From CAYLJJ01 sp964384025 (GTDB lineage: Bacteria > Myxococcota_A > Bradymonadia > UBA7976 > UBA1532): a stretch of DNA of 41,900 nt. Numbering within the stretch: position 1 is the first letter of the stretch; every line of letters starts with the position of its first letter. The stretch covers positions 1 to 41,900 of the forward strand of contig CAYLJJ010000061.1 in NCBI GenBank assembly GCA_964384025.1, read 5' to 3'. Under the pieces are notes generated by a model. It had not been told where the DNA came from. It saw nothing but the letters and a program-made list of their open reading frames with translations, and searched no databases. The translations under genes were made by a program, and so were the position numbers. Shown piece after piece: positions 8,150 through 18,000 of this stretch.

Positions 8150-9298
8150 TCAGAAAGCTTTGAGGATCTCTCGAGCGATGACCAAGCGTTGAACCTCGCT
8201 GGTCCCCTCATAGATGCGTGTGATCCGCACATCTCGTAAACAGCGCTCTACGGGATATTCCCGAGTGTAACCATAGCCTCCATGGATCTGAACTGCGCGC
8301 TCACAGATGCGATGGGCCGCCTCAGTACAGAAGACCTTGGAGATCGCCGCCTCTCGGCTAAAGGAGCGCCCCTCCTCCTTGAGCTGCGCTGCTCTCAGAC
8401 AGAGCAACCAGCCCGCCTCAAGCTCGGTGCTGGAGTCGGCGATCATCCACTGGATCGCCTGGAAGTTGGCGATGGGCTTCCCAAACTGACGACGCTCTTG
8501 GGCATAGCGCACCGCCGCCTTATGAGCCATCGTAGCGATGCCCAGGGCCTGAGCACTGACGCCGATGCGACCCCCATCAAGAGCCATCATAGCGATCTTA
8601 AAGCCGATCCCCTCAGGGCCAAGGCGTTGGCTGACTGAGACCCGACACTCCTCTAAGATGATCTCCGCTGTAGTTGAGGCCCGCAGCCCCATCTTCTCCT
8701 CATGTTTACCAATCTTCAGTCCAGGGGTGTTCGCCTCGAGCAGAAAAGCGCTGATGCCTTGAGATTTGGGGGCCTCTGAATCTGTGCGCGCCATCACAAG
8801 ATAGAGCCCCGCGTGGCCCGCGCTGGTCACCCAGGCTTTACTCCCGTTGAGGAGATAATCATCTCCATCTCGAACCGCCGTTGTGCGCAAGCTGGCCGCA
8901 TCAGTACCGCTGCCCGCCTCGCTGAGGCTAAAGGCCACCGCAGGCCACTCTCCACTACAGATCAAAGGAAGGTAGCGTCGCCTCTGCTCCTCATCACCAA
9001 ATTTCCTGATCGCCTCAGCGACCATATTTGTGACCGCCACAGTCACGGCGGTCGCCGCGCAGCCTTCGGCCAGCTCACGGATAACAAGGGCATAGGCCAC
9101 CGGCCCCGCTTCGCTGCCCTCATAGACCTCTGGGATATTGACCCCAAAGAGGCCCAGGCGGGCCAGAGCCCTGAGGTTCTCTGTCGGGAAGCTGCCCTCG
9201 GCGTCGCGCTGAGCCGCCTGAGGAGCCAGCATCTCCTGCGCTGCTCGTCGGGCTGTGTCCCGGACCATCACCTGGATTTCATTCAGCTCCAGCTCCAT
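8150..9298 (-). CDS. acyl-CoA dehydrogenase (second paralogue)
   Basis: 382-residue acyl-CoA dehydrogenase of the short/branched-chain type. Motifs are SLSEAGSGTDAAS (about 125-136), ERRQFGKPI, VQIHGGYGYTREYPVER and IYEGTSEVQR, with the catalytic Glu at residue 364. The sequence follows the butyryl-CoA dehydrogenase pattern closely. Its ATG begins on the last base of the preceding dehydrogenase stop (TGATG junction at 9296-9300), implying coupled translation. Having three acyl-CoA dehydrogenases in one operon suggests oxidation of several related acyl-CoAs (isovaleryl, 2-methylbutyryl, isobutyryl or straight short-chain). I cannot assign substrates individually. Confidence 0.93.
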   Translation of the reverse strand: MELELNEIQVMVRDTARRAAQEMLAPQAAQRDAEGSFPTENLRALARLGLFGVNIPEVYEGSEAGPVAYALVIRELAEGCAATAVTVAVTNMVAEAIRKFGDEEQRRRYLPLICSGEWPAVAFSLSEAGSGTDAASLRTTAVRDGDDYLLNGSKAWVTSAGHAGLYLVMARTDSEAPKSQGISAFLLEANTPGLKIGKHEEKMGLRASTTAEIILEECRVSVSQRLGPEGIGFKIAMMALDGGRIGVSAQALGIATMAHKAAVRYAQERRQFGKPIANFQAIQWMIADSSTELEAGWLLCLRAAQLKEEGRSFSREAAISKVFCTEAAHRICERAVQIHGGYGYTREYPVERCLRDVRITRIYEGTSEVQRLVIAREILKAF

Positions 9299-10458
9299 CA
9301 GATCCCTAACTCCCTGAGGGTCTGAGCAGCGATGACCAGACGTTGAATCTCACTGGTCCCCTCGTAGATCTCGGTGATCTTAGCATCGCGGAAGTGTCGC
9401 TCTACGGGGTACTCCTTGAGATAACCATAACCCCCAAAGATCTGAATCGCCTGGGTGGTCACCCACATCGCTGTCTCTGAGGCAAAAAGCTTAGCCATCG
9501 CCGCTTCTTTGGTATAACGACGCCCTTTTTTATCCTTCAGAGCTGCCGCGCGGAGGGTGAGCAGACGAGCAGCGTCGATGCGGGTGGCCATATCTGCCAA
9601 CTTAAACTGGATCGCTTGCAGTTGGCTGATAGGGGCTCCAAAGGCGTGACGCTCCTGGGAGTAGCGTGCCGAGGCCTCAAAGGCTGCACGGGCGATCCCC
9701 AGAGCCTGAGAAGCGATACCGATGCGGCCTCCATCTAGGGTGCTCATCGCCACCTTAAAGCCATCCCCCTCAGCGCCCAAGCGGTTGCGCACCGGCACCA
9801 AGCAATCTTCGAAGATGAGTTGGCTACAGTGAGCTGCTTTGATGCCCAGCTTATGCTCTGAAGGGCCGACGATCAGGCCCTCACTGGGGATCTCCACCAC
9901 CAAGGCCACCAGGGCTCGGTGCCGCTGCTTGCGATCCAGAGAGGCGAAGATGATCGCCAAATCAGCATGTGGCCCATTGGTGATGAAGTTTTTGCAGCCG
10001 TTGACGATGTAGTGCTCGCCATCCTCGCTGAGCTTGGCCATACACTCCACGGAGCCCGCATCGCTGCCGCTGGAGGGCTCACTGAGGGCGTAGCAGCCCA
10101 GCTTCTTTCCTTGAGCCATCGGCTTGAGCAAGCGCTGCTTCTGTTCTCCGTTCCCATAACGGAAGACAGGATCACAGGCCAAGGAGTTGTTCACCGACAT
10201 GATCACTCCTGTAGAAGCACAGGCCGCTGAGATCTCCTCCATGGCGAGGACATAGCTCACATGATCAAACTCAGCGCCGCCATACTCCTCAGGAATAGCC
10301 ACACCCATGAGCCCCAAGCGCCCCATCTCCTTCACCGCAGCTTCAGGGAACTCTTCACGCTCATCCCAGTCCGCCGCGTGAGGCGCAACCGCCTTTTGAG
10401 CAAAGTCACGGGCCATATCGCGGATCATCTGTTGCTCTTCGTTGAGGCTGAAATTCAC
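9298..10458 (-). CDS. acyl-CoA dehydrogenase (first gene of catabolic operon)
   Basis: 386-residue acyl-CoA dehydrogenase with LSEPSSGSDAGS (125-136), ERHAFGAPI, IQIFGGYGYLKEYPVERH and EIYEGTSEIQR, catalytic Glu at residue 366. The closest pattern is butyryl/short-chain acyl-CoA dehydrogenase. I start it at GTG 10458. The sequence from VNFSLNEEQQM onward aligns with the other two paralogues, and a good ribosome-binding site (AAGGGAG) lies just upstream. The frame stays open to 10569, but those extra 37 residues are not conserved-looking and contain no alternative domain. It is the promoter-proximal gene, divergent from cutA. Confidence 0.93.
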   Translation of the reverse strand: MNFSLNEEQQMIRDMARDFAQKAVAPHAADWDEREEFPEAAVKEMGRLGLMGVAIPEEYGGAEFDHVSYVLAMEEISAACASTGVIMSVNNSLACDPVFRYGNGEQKQRLLKPMAQGKKLGCYALSEPSSGSDAGSVECMAKLSEDGEHYIVNGCKNFITNGPHADLAIIFASLDRKQRHRALVALVVEIPSEGLIVGPSEHKLGIKAAHCSQLIFEDCLVPVRNRLGAEGDGFKVAMSTLDGGRIGIASQALGIARAAFEASARYSQERHAFGAPISQLQAIQFKLADMATRIDAARLLTLRAAALKDKKGRRYTKEAAMAKLFASETAMWVTTQAIQIFGGYGYLKEYPVERHFRDAKITEIYEGTSEIQRLVIAAQTLRELGI

Positions 10459-10643
10459 CTTTTGACTCCCTTGGCGGATAAAGATTGCTGTGAAGAGAAA
10501 CTCTCTATCATCCTCTTTAGGAACTCTCAAGTTCTCAAAGCAGCTCAAGATAGTGTGGACTTCAAGCACCGATGGAGGAGTTACTTGCGGCTCATCAGCT
10601 CAGCTCCTAGGCTCGCTCAGGGTCACAGCGCTGAGGAGATCTG
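10459..10643. promoter_or_regulatory. divergent intergenic region between acyl-CoA operon and cutA
   Basis: 185 bases separate the start of the minus-strand catabolic operon from the plus-strand cutA start, so both promoters must lie here or close by. I see the two ribosome-binding sites (AAGGGAG on the minus strand, GAGGAG on the plus strand) but no unambiguous -35/-10 pair or operator palindrome. The assignment rests only on gene orientation. Confidence 0.5.
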
Positions 10644-10982
10644 ATGAAAGTTATCCTGTGTAACTGTCCTGTGGAAAAAGCGCGAGAGATCGCTACGGTC
10701 TTGGTAGAGCGTCGCCTCGCGGCCTGTGTCAACCTACTGCCCACCGTGCAGAGCCTTTACCTCTGGGAGGGGAAGCTCTGTGATGAGCCTGAAGTACCGC
10801 TGCTGATCAAAACCTCTGAGGCTACAGCACCCATATTGGTGGATGCGCTCAAGGCTCTGCACCCCTATGAACTGCCTGAGATCCTTGCCTTGGAGATCTC
10901 CTCAACGGGATCCTCATCAACCTATATAAAATGGGTGCAGGGTTCCTGTCAGAATATAACGCCGAAGCCAACCCTGAAGTAG
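10644..10982 (+). CDS. cutA: CutA1 family protein (divalent cation tolerance)
   Basis: 112 residues: an N-terminal CNCPVEKAREIATVLVERRLAACVN, then SLYLWEGKL, a PLLIKTSEA strand and the conserved HPYELPEILAL motif. CutA1 forms a very stable trimer with a ferredoxin-like fold related to PII proteins. It was named for copper tolerance, but its role is still unclear. GAGGAG lies just upstream of the ATG. The protein has a slightly longer C-terminal tail (SCQNITPKPTLK) than the 105-residue minimum. It is monocistronic in appearance, divergent from the acyl-CoA operon and followed by an unrelated lipoprotein gene. Confidence 0.93.
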   Translation: MKVILCNCPVEKAREIATVLVERRLAACVNLLPTVQSLYLWEGKLCDEPEVPLLIKTSEATAPILVDALKALHPYELPEILALEISSTGSSSTYIKWVQGSCQNITPKPTLK

Positions 10983-11132
10983 TCATTCAGCACTCCATCT
11001 TCACAACAACCGAACTTCGAAGCCTTTGTGTTGAGAGCAAAAATCTCTATGAGGGCAAGATCTTGCTCTTGCGAGAGAGTGGGCTTCTCATCCATTTTGA
11101 TTTCAACTTTTAGGCTCTCACAGGAAATTTAC

Positions 11133-12578
11133 ATGATTCTCAGGACTTTTGCATACTCCCTCATCTTTGGGAGCCTCATTGTAGCTGTTGGCTGCGATGC
11201 AGATGACAGCGACGAAGGTGAGGCGGGGGTAGGTGGGACTGCGGGCAACGGCTGGAGTTTTGAAACTGGGGTCGCTGGCGAGGGGGGCACAGGTGGAGGT
11301 GGGGTAGAGAATGTTTGTAAATCCATTGGGACTGTGAGTGGTCTGGGAGAGAGCTGTACTGGCTCTGGTGAGTGTGGTGAAAGTGGAGTCTGCTACGGAG
11401 AGCCCAGCGTTTGTCTTCAGCGCTGTATTCCCGAAAAATGCACGTCCATGTGTAGCGTTGACGAGCCTTGCAAAGCGGTTAAGGATGCCAATGGTGAAGT
11501 TATCCTGGATTCGAATGGAGAGGCTTTCGGCTACTGTGAAATGAGCAATACAGGTACAGATGATTGTAATGCAGCTGTAGAGTGTATTGTAGGGTGTCGG
11601 CGCGATCAGGATGCTCAGTGTGAATCGGATTGCGAAGAAGCTGCAGGGCCTGAAATCATCAATATGAGTAGCATCTTTTTTGAGTGTGTGTCTGAAAATG
11701 CCAGTCGTTGCCGCACAATGGATTGCCTGGAAAATGCTTGCCAAGACTCCTATTGGGAGGATTGCGGCCCTCTTCCAGTAGGAGATGATTCATGTAAAGA
11801 CATATTCATCTGTATGATGGAATGTGAAACACAAGAGTGCTTTGATAAGTGTACTCTAGATGGTTCATTTGAGGAAACAGTCATTTTTAATGATCTTTTT
11901 GGTTGCATGATGAATAATGCTGGCGGCAACTACCGTGTTACTGCGAGTGTATGCAATGAACTCTGGAATGAATGTCAGCTTCCTCCAGAAGGAGAAGGAG
12001 GTTGTGAGGATTTTGTTTTTTGTCAATCCTCGACAATGGAGGAAGCTCTTGAGTGTATTGTAGGCAGTACTTTAGAAGCAGTTGAAGCGGGTTTTGCCAT
12101 GTTTGAGTGTATGGGAGAAGGGGACTATAGTTCAGATCCAGAAATCTATGCTGCTTGTACTGAGGAGTGGTTAGGCTGTGGTCTTGAGCCTCCAGAGATG
12201 GGTGATAATACTTGTGGTGAGATTGTCGCATGTATTCTTGAATGCACCTCACAAGAGTGTGCGCAGGGTTGTTTTAGTGAGGGGCATCCTGATGCTCAGG
12301 GCTTATATGGCGTTTGGGCAGGCTGTATGGAGAGTGAGGCTTGTAGAGATCCAAACAATTGCCCTGCTTGTGAAGATCAACTCGCAGCCTGTCAGGCGCA
12401 TCGCATTGATGTTCCTGAAGAGGATACAGGTGTCGTCGAAGAGGACGCAGGTGTCGTTGATGCAGCCCCTGTAGAGGTCGATGCAGCTCCTGTAGAGGTC
12501 GATGCAGCTCCTGTAGAGGTTGATGCTGCGCCTGTAGAGGTTGATGCTGCGCCTGTAGAGGTTGATGCTGCTCCCTAA
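11133..12578 (+). CDS. Cys-rich modular lipoprotein with C-terminal tandem repeat
   Basis: 481 residues from the ATG at 11133 (AGGA about nine bases upstream); the longer frame from 11028 has no signal sequence. A signal peptide ends in a lipobox (VAVGC), followed by an acidic/glycine linker. A first Cys-rich part (CTGSGECGESGVCYG... and CTSMCSVDEPC) precedes four degenerate modules of about 65 residues. Each has the plan C-x6-C-x3-C ... C, a hydrophobic/aromatic middle (FFECV, LFGCM, MFECM, WAGCM) and a closing WxxC or ACQ. The tail is VDAAPVE repeated. I recognise no named domain. The high Cys content and lipobox imply an exported, disulfide-stabilised surface protein. Base composition is visibly more AT-rich than in the neighbours. 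Confidence 0.82.
   Translation: MILRTFAYSLIFGSLIVAVGCDADDSDEGEAGVGGTAGNGWSFETGVAGEGGTGGGGVENVCKSIGTVSGLGESCTGSGECGESGVCYGEPSVCLQRCIPEKCTSMCSVDEPCKAVKDANGEVILDSNGEAFGYCEMSNTGTDDCNAAVECIVGCRRDQDAQCESDCEEAAGPEIINMSSIFFECVSENASRCRTMDCLENACQDSYWEDCGPLPVGDDSCKDIFICMMECETQECFDKCTLDGSFEETVIFNDLFGCMMNNAGGNYRVTASVCNELWNECQLPPEGEGGCEDFVFCQSSTMEEALECIVGSTLEAVEAGFAMFECMGEGDYSSDPEIYAACTEEWLGCGLEPPEMGDNTCGEIVACILECTSQECAQGCFSEGHPDAQGLYGVWAGCMESEACRDPNNCPACEDQLAACQAHRIDVPEEDTGVVEEDAGVVDAAPVEVDAAPVEVDAAPVEVDAAPVEVDAAPVEVDAAP
12456..12575 (+). repeat. 21-bp in-frame tandem repeat (VDAAPVE), about 5.7 copies
   Basis: Five full units of 21 bases begin at 12456, 12477, 12498, 12519 and 12540, and a partial unit (VDAAP) begins at 12561, immediately before the TAA. 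The units differ only at synonymous positions (GTC/GTT, GCA/GCT, GCC/GCT/GCG). This indicates recent expansion plus selection on the heptapeptide. The array forms an acidic, Pro/Ala-rich C-terminal tail and is likely length-variable. Confidence 0.95.
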
Positions 12579-12835
12579 AGAACCTAAGTAGACAGTAACT
12601 TTAATGATTTTTCTCCCGTTCTGATCCCACCTTATACCTGTATGATGGATAATACTCCTATCCGGTGAGTGTTATATATCTTGTCCCAGTAGAGCCTGAA
12701 GCAGCGCTCTCAAGCTGGGTCTATAGCCTCCAGAAGATCATTCCCTCTTCCGACCCTTGACCTCAATGAGCTTGATGGGCCAGCCTTCCCAAAGGCCAGA
12801 CCCAGTGTTCAGAGCCAATCTGGAGTAAAGAGGAT

Positions 12836-13588
12836 ATGCTGAGCTTGACCTTCCTGGGAACTGCAGGGGCTTTTAATGGAGGCGGTCGAGCCTGTAGTGC
12901 CTATTGGATCGAGGATGAGTTGGGGACTTTCACCCTGGACTTTGGGCCCACTGCCCTCATGCAGCTCAAGCGCCTCGCTAAGCAGCCTGAAGCGATCGAC
13001 GCAGTGATCCTAAGTCATCTCCATGGAGATCACATCGCGGGCCTCCCCTTCCTCCTCCTTGATCTTCAGTTTCGAGGCCAGAGGAGCCGCCCCTTGTATA
13101 TCTTGGGACCTCCAGGTACAGAGGAGCGCCTACAGCTGCTGCGAGCCTGCACCTATCCAAGCACCCTCGAGCAGCCCTTGCCCTATCCTCTCATCATCGA
13201 AACCTTCTCTGTCCCTGGAGAGCGTAACTTTATGGGCAGAGAGATCCAGAGCATCAGAGCCCTCCATGATAAAAAGTATTTGGCCAGCTCTCTACGGATC
13301 AGCAGCGCTGGACGAAGCTTGGCTTTCAGTGGGGATACAGGCTGGCAACCCAGCTTGGCGGAGTTAAGCATGGGGGCAGATCTCTTTATCTGTGAGTGTA
13401 CAGAGCTAAAGCCCAACTATGGCGGGCATATCAACCTCCAGGAGTTTCGTCACCAACGGGAGCAGCTCAACTGCAAGCGCTTGATCTTGAGCCATATGAG
13501 TGAGGAGGTTCGAGGTCCCGCTGAGGAGTCTGCCCAAGCGCTTGATCTGGAGGTTGCCGATGATGGTTGGGAGATTAAACTCTCCTGA
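12836..13588 (+). CDS. MBL-fold metallo-hydrolase (RNase Z-like branch)
   Basis: 250-residue metallo-beta-lactamase-fold protein. It begins LTFLGTAGAFNGGGR and carries the metal-binding motif SHLHGDHIAGLP (His61, His63, Asp65, His66), then FSGDTGW with the bridging Asp and a late LSHMS supplying another His. GTAGA at the start and the SGDT strand are typical of the RNase Z/ElaC and related phosphodiesterase-type branch. The RNase Z exosite arm is not evident, so tRNA 3' processing is not assured; cyclic-nucleotide or phosphonate-type hydrolysis is also possible. The ATG at 12836 is preceded by AGAGG. It ends four bases before the convergent lipoprotein gene. The 257 bases upstream hold no gene I can support. 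Confidence 0.88.
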   Translation: MLSLTFLGTAGAFNGGGRACSAYWIEDELGTFTLDFGPTALMQLKRLAKQPEAIDAVILSHLHGDHIAGLPFLLLDLQFRGQRSRPLYILGPPGTEERLQLLRACTYPSTLEQPLPYPLIIETFSVPGERNFMGREIQSIRALHDKKYLASSLRISSAGRSLAFSGDTGWQPSLAELSMGADLFICECTELKPNYGGHINLQEFRHQREQLNCKRLILSHMSEEVRGPAEESAQALDLEVADDGWEIKLS

Positions 13589-13592
13589 AGAC

Positions 13593-14891
13593 TCAGGGCT
13601 CACAGGGTCCAAATTCGATGAACTTAATGCGTGCCTCTGGAGAAAAGACGTTGCCTCCAGGGCTGGGCTCATGCACATACCAGCCCCCCGCTCGAGTCAT
13701 ACTGCCGCCCACCACCATGTCGCGATACTCCTCTCCCTGCGGGGGGGTTAGACGCAGCGCAGGATCCACCTGTCCACGACCGTTGATGGTGGTCAGACCC
13801 ACGCTGACCTCATCTCCAATATCGATCCAAGCCACCCCAAACTTGTTGGAGGGCAACCAAGTGAGGTCGGTCACTAAGCCATAGTTCTCAGGTCCTGCGA
13901 CAGGAGGGTGGGCCAGGACATCAAAGCCCGCAAAGAGGGTCAGCATCGGCGTGAGGCCGGTAGGCCCCTGGAGACTCCAACCAACACCATAGTTGCCCTC
14001 GCCGTAGGCCATATGCACATAGCCATCAGCTTGGCCTCCCGGGATGATGATCCGCTGAGGAGCCGCCAGTACAACACCATCATCATCAACAGAGACAAAC
14101 ATCAGATCTTTCTGAGGGTGTTCAGGGTTCTGTCCCAGCCAAGCTAGGCCCCAGTAGCCATCCCCATAGCTCAGCGCTGCTCCCTTGGCAGCACCTTCCC
14201 AGACGCGTTGAGCGAGCAATGAGCTGCCATCTCGATCCACAGGAATGACGAAGACTCCATCTGGGCCAGTATGAAGAAGCATCCCCCCCGCGCTGGGGGC
14301 CCAGGCGGCGGCGAAGTGAGTGGCAGAGTAGCTGCCCTCCACGAGCACGCTCTCTCCCTGTAGCACCCCCTCTGTTGAGATAAATCGATAGCTCAGCCCC
14401 ACCCGACTCACCTCTTCTGAACGCCACACCGCGACAAAGCGCTCTCCGTCGTAGAGCAGCTCAAGCTGAGGGGAACGCGCGATGCCCACCTCCAGAGGGC
14501 TGCCCTGAGCGCGACCATCGCGATCAAAGCGTTGGAAGAGGAGGGTGTTGAGGCGGTTCTCTTTTGGAATCTGCCAAAGCAAGCCCCAACCCGATCCGGT
14601 GAAGGCAGAGCGAGGGCTAAACTGAGCACTCTCCGCAGGGATGGACTCTTTTGCCGCTTGGATTACCCCAAAGCGGCTCTGAGGGTTGCAGTAGAGCTGT
14701 TCAGGATCGATGCCCTGATCTCCTGAACCTCCACCCTCGCCAACATCCGCGTCCCCTTCTGGGAGGCCACCCTCCCCTGCGCTGCCCAAGTCGGAGGGGA
14801 GCAGCATATCTGTAGCTGCGTCGCTGTCCGCATCCCCCCCGCTATCACATCCCAGAGAGAGGAGAAGTAACAAGAAAAAGAGGCGAGGCAT
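13593..14891 (-). CDS. lipoprotein with repeated beta-strand units, probably a beta-propeller
   Basis: 432 residues. The signal peptide ends in LLLLSLGC (lipobox) and is followed by about 45 Asp/Gly/Ser-rich linker residues. The remainder contains repeated units of about 45-50 residues of the form YGVGW/FVAVW/WGLAW followed by a second strand and a turn such as DRDGRAQ, STEGVLQ, DDDGVVL. That periodicity suggests a six- or seven-bladed propeller, but no catalytic motif is visible. The start ATG has GGAG seven bases upstream. Export to the cell surface is inferred from the lipobox and linker, shared in style with the other lipoproteins in this window. Function unknown. Confidence 0.82.
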   Translation of the reverse strand: MPRLFFLLLLLSLGCDSGGDADSDAATDMLLPSDLGSAGEGGLPEGDADVGEGGGSGDQGIDPEQLYCNPQSRFGVIQAAKESIPAESAQFSPRSAFTGSGWGLLWQIPKENRLNTLLFQRFDRDGRAQGSPLEVGIARSPQLELLYDGERFVAVWRSEEVSRVGLSYRFISTEGVLQGESVLVEGSYSATHFAAAWAPSAGGMLLHTGPDGVFVIPVDRDGSSLLAQRVWEGAAKGAALSYGDGYWGLAWLGQNPEHPQKDLMFVSVDDDGVVLAAPQRIIIPGGQADGYVHMAYGEGNYGVGWSLQGPTGLTPMLTLFAGFDVLAHPPVAGPENYGLVTDLTWLPSNKFGVAWIDIGDEVSVGLTTINGRGQVDPALRLTPPQGEEYRDMVVGGSMTRAGGWYVHEPSPGGNVFSPEARIKFIEFGPCEP

Positions 14892-15004
14892 AGATGACTC
14901 CTAATCAACAGAACTGGGCTTTTATAGCGGAGGGGCTCCAAAATAGGAAAGCTCAACTCTAAAGAGCGGTCGATCTCTTAGGACTCAGCTTCATCTCCTC
15001 AAAC

Positions 15005-18000
15005 TCAAGGGTGTAGGAGCGCCTTGACCCGCTCCAGCTCTAGAGGCTGCTCAGCGAGGAGCTTAAGCGCTGTGTGCAGATGGACTTGAGCTTTGTGTTC
15101 CTCTCCAGAAGCCAAGAGGATCTCAGCCAAGACCCGTCGTGCAACTCCAGCGCGGGGACGATCTCCAGCAGCGCTGGCCAAGCTTAGAGCTCGTGTTGCC
15201 CAGCTGAGGGCTGCTGTTAGATCTTCTTGAGCCCTCTCCAGCTCTGCCAACATACGGCAAAGATCAGGCAGGAGATAGCCGGGACCTCGCCCCAACTCAC
15301 AGAGCGCGATGGCCGCCTCCAGACGCTGCCGAGCTTGATGCCACTCCCCAAGATGAAAATAGACCTCGCCCAGGTTGGCGTAGCTCACCGCCAGTCCTGA
15401 GTGTCCGATGCGCTTCCGAATACGGATCGACTCTTTGAGGAAACGTGCAGCGCGCTGAAAATCTCCCTTCTCTCCGTAGAGGGAGCCTAAATTGTTATAG
15501 GCGCGAGCCAAGCCCCCACGATCTCCTCGATCAGCCTTGAGCTTGAGAGCGCGTTGATGACAGCGGATGCCCTCAGCGAAGTCTCCCCGCCGCACTGCCA
15601 AAATACCCAGATTGTTATAGAGCAGGGCTAGACGCTTTTGGGCTCCAAAATTTTCAAAGATCTCCAAGGCTTGAGTATAGCGACGCTCTGCTTCACGATG
15701 CTCCCCACGTCCATAGGCGACGACCCCCAAGCGATTGTAGATCTCTCCCCGCTCTAGACCCTCCGCCTTAGGCAACAGGAGCATAAGAGCACACCTCGCT
15801 CCCTCTAGATCACCCTCTTGGTGAGCCAGCCAAGCCAGATCAAGGTGGATACGAGCGCGGAGCTTAGCCTCTTGGTCCTCATCTGAGAGCAGCGCCAAAG
15901 CTTCGATAAGCAGCTCCCGAGCAAGCCCTCGCGCTCCCTGAGCTTCCAAAACCTCAGCCTTGCTTCTGAGACGCGCAGCCCTTTGCGCTCCTGTTCCTCC
16001 CCGCTTTAGAGCGGCGTTCAAGAGTCTCAGGGCGTTGTCCAGCTCCCCCGCTGTCCGCTCTCCTTCAGCCAACTCGGTCTCTATTTCAGCGCGCCGTTGC
16101 CCTGAGAAACTCCGCGCCTGATCATCCTCAACCAGGGCAGCTCTGAGCGCCTTTCGGACAGCTTCAGGAGCATAGCGAGCCTGCTTCGCTGCGCGCAGCC
16201 AGTCCTCCGCCGCCCGCGCTGGATCCCCTGCCTGAGAACGGTGTCTTGCGACTCGAGCCCACTCTCCTCCCAGCTCATCAGCCAACCAGAGCGCTGCACG
16301 GGCGTGCCAAGCTTGTCGCTCGCGCCGCGTCAAGGAGGCCTGCACGCCTTCCCAGACCAGGGTGTGAGCGAAGCGCCATTGAGACTGCTCTGGCAGCTCA
16401 GAGCAGAGGTCAGGGAGCAGGAAGCCTTGACGCTCTAAAATCTGGAGCTCCCCATCCAAAGCCCGCTGTAGGAGGCGGCTGAGCCCCTCGCTCCAGAAGG
16501 TTCTCCCCAGAACCGAGGCTGCGCGAAGGACCCCTTGAAGCTCAGGAGAGAGGTGATCCAGGCGCGCTTGAATCACCGCTTCGATGGTCGCAGGCAGAGG
16601 CTCAGGATCCTCACGTTGGGCCAGGGCCAGCTCTCTGATGAAGAGCGGGATCCCCTCCGCTCGACGCAGAATCTCCTCTGAGATCTCCGGCAGGAGCTGA
16701 CGCAGCAGAGCCCGCGCCTCAGCCTCCTTGAGCGGCCCCAGATCTAGGCGGTGAATATGTCCTCCATCAAACCAGCGGGGACTCTGCTCCAACAGCTCGT
16801 CGCGAGCGCTGGCCAAGACCAAAACAGATCCCTCCTGAAGCTCGGTCATCAGGGCCTCGATCACGCGACGATCGGAGCTGGAGAGCTGCTGGAGATCTTC
16901 AAAGATCAGAAGCAGTGGACCTTGACGAGCGAGCGTTTCTACCAAGATACGACAAGCAACCGCGACCTCTCCGGGGGCTCCTTCGGCTCCCAAAGAGGGC
17001 AGAGCTGCTGCCGCCGCCAGGGCTTCTAGGCGCTCCTCTAGAGGCGCCGCTTGTTGGCTCTCCAGGAGGGCGTCAATAGAGAGAAAGTCCGGCTCTTCGG
17101 GCTGCGTTAAACTCTGAATGAGACTCTGGAGGCCCTCACGGCTGGGCTCCAAGCCCTCCTCTGCCAAGAGAGCCCGTAGGAGCGCGGCCACCGCCCCAAA
17201 GGGCTGCCCCGCGCCCGCCTCTCCTCTCAGTTGACGAAAACCGGACAACTGAACACTTAAGGCGGAGATGAGCCTCGATTTACCCACCCCAGCGGCTCCC
17301 AGGAGGGTCACCGCCTGGGGCTCCTGCAGAGCCATCTCAGCCCAAGCCAAGAGGCGACGGATCTCCTCTCCGCGTCCCACCAAAAGAGGCTCAACGGGCC
17401 TGGGGCGGTGTCCCATAAAGGGAGCCGGCTCTCCCTCCCCCCAGCGAAGATCCAAACCTAAGGCGCGCAGCGGGGGCAGGCCCCAGATCCCTGGCTCCTG
17501 ACGCATACTCTGTTCCTCAGCTTCCCAGAGTGGCGCCCCATCAGGGACTCCATCCAGCTCCATCAGCGCACCCAGCCCTAAAGTCAGGGTCGCCTTGGGC
17601 CAGCGGAGCCGTAGAGCCTCAGCGCAGCGCAGCGCTCGCGCTCCATCCTCTTCGCTGCGACTCTCCCAACCAAAGATCCCACGAGCGACGCTGCCCCCAG
17701 GAAGGAGGCAGCCTCCCTCAGCCTCGATCTGAGCGCGCAGCTCCAGGCGCTGCTGAAGGCGAATCTCAGCGAGGGTCTCTGGGCGCCCGTGCTCCCAGGG
17801 GATTCGTAACGCCAGGACCACCGCCCGGCGAACCCCCTGAGAGCTTTGAGCTTGAGGGGCCTCAAAGTAGCGGGTATTGGGATCTCCCAGCAGCTCATAA
17901 GCAGCCCAGGCAGCGCCCTCTCCCCCACAGCGCGCCAACCTGAGAGCTTCTCCGATAGGAGCGCCTGCGCGGAGCCCTCTATAGAAGCGCTCAGCGAACT

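Noticed and set aside
10459..10569. N-terminal extension of the first acyl-CoA dehydrogenase
   Set aside because: The other paralogues begin at the equivalent of VNFSLNEEQ, and AAGGGAG precedes GTG 10458; the extra residues look like upstream non-coding sequence.
10931..11113. Small plus-strand frame after cutA
   Set aside because: Overlaps the cutA end in another frame and has no ribosome-binding site or recognisable features.
11118..11744. 208-codon minus-strand frame
   Set aside because: Antisense to the Cys-rich lipoprotein, with no ribosome-binding site.
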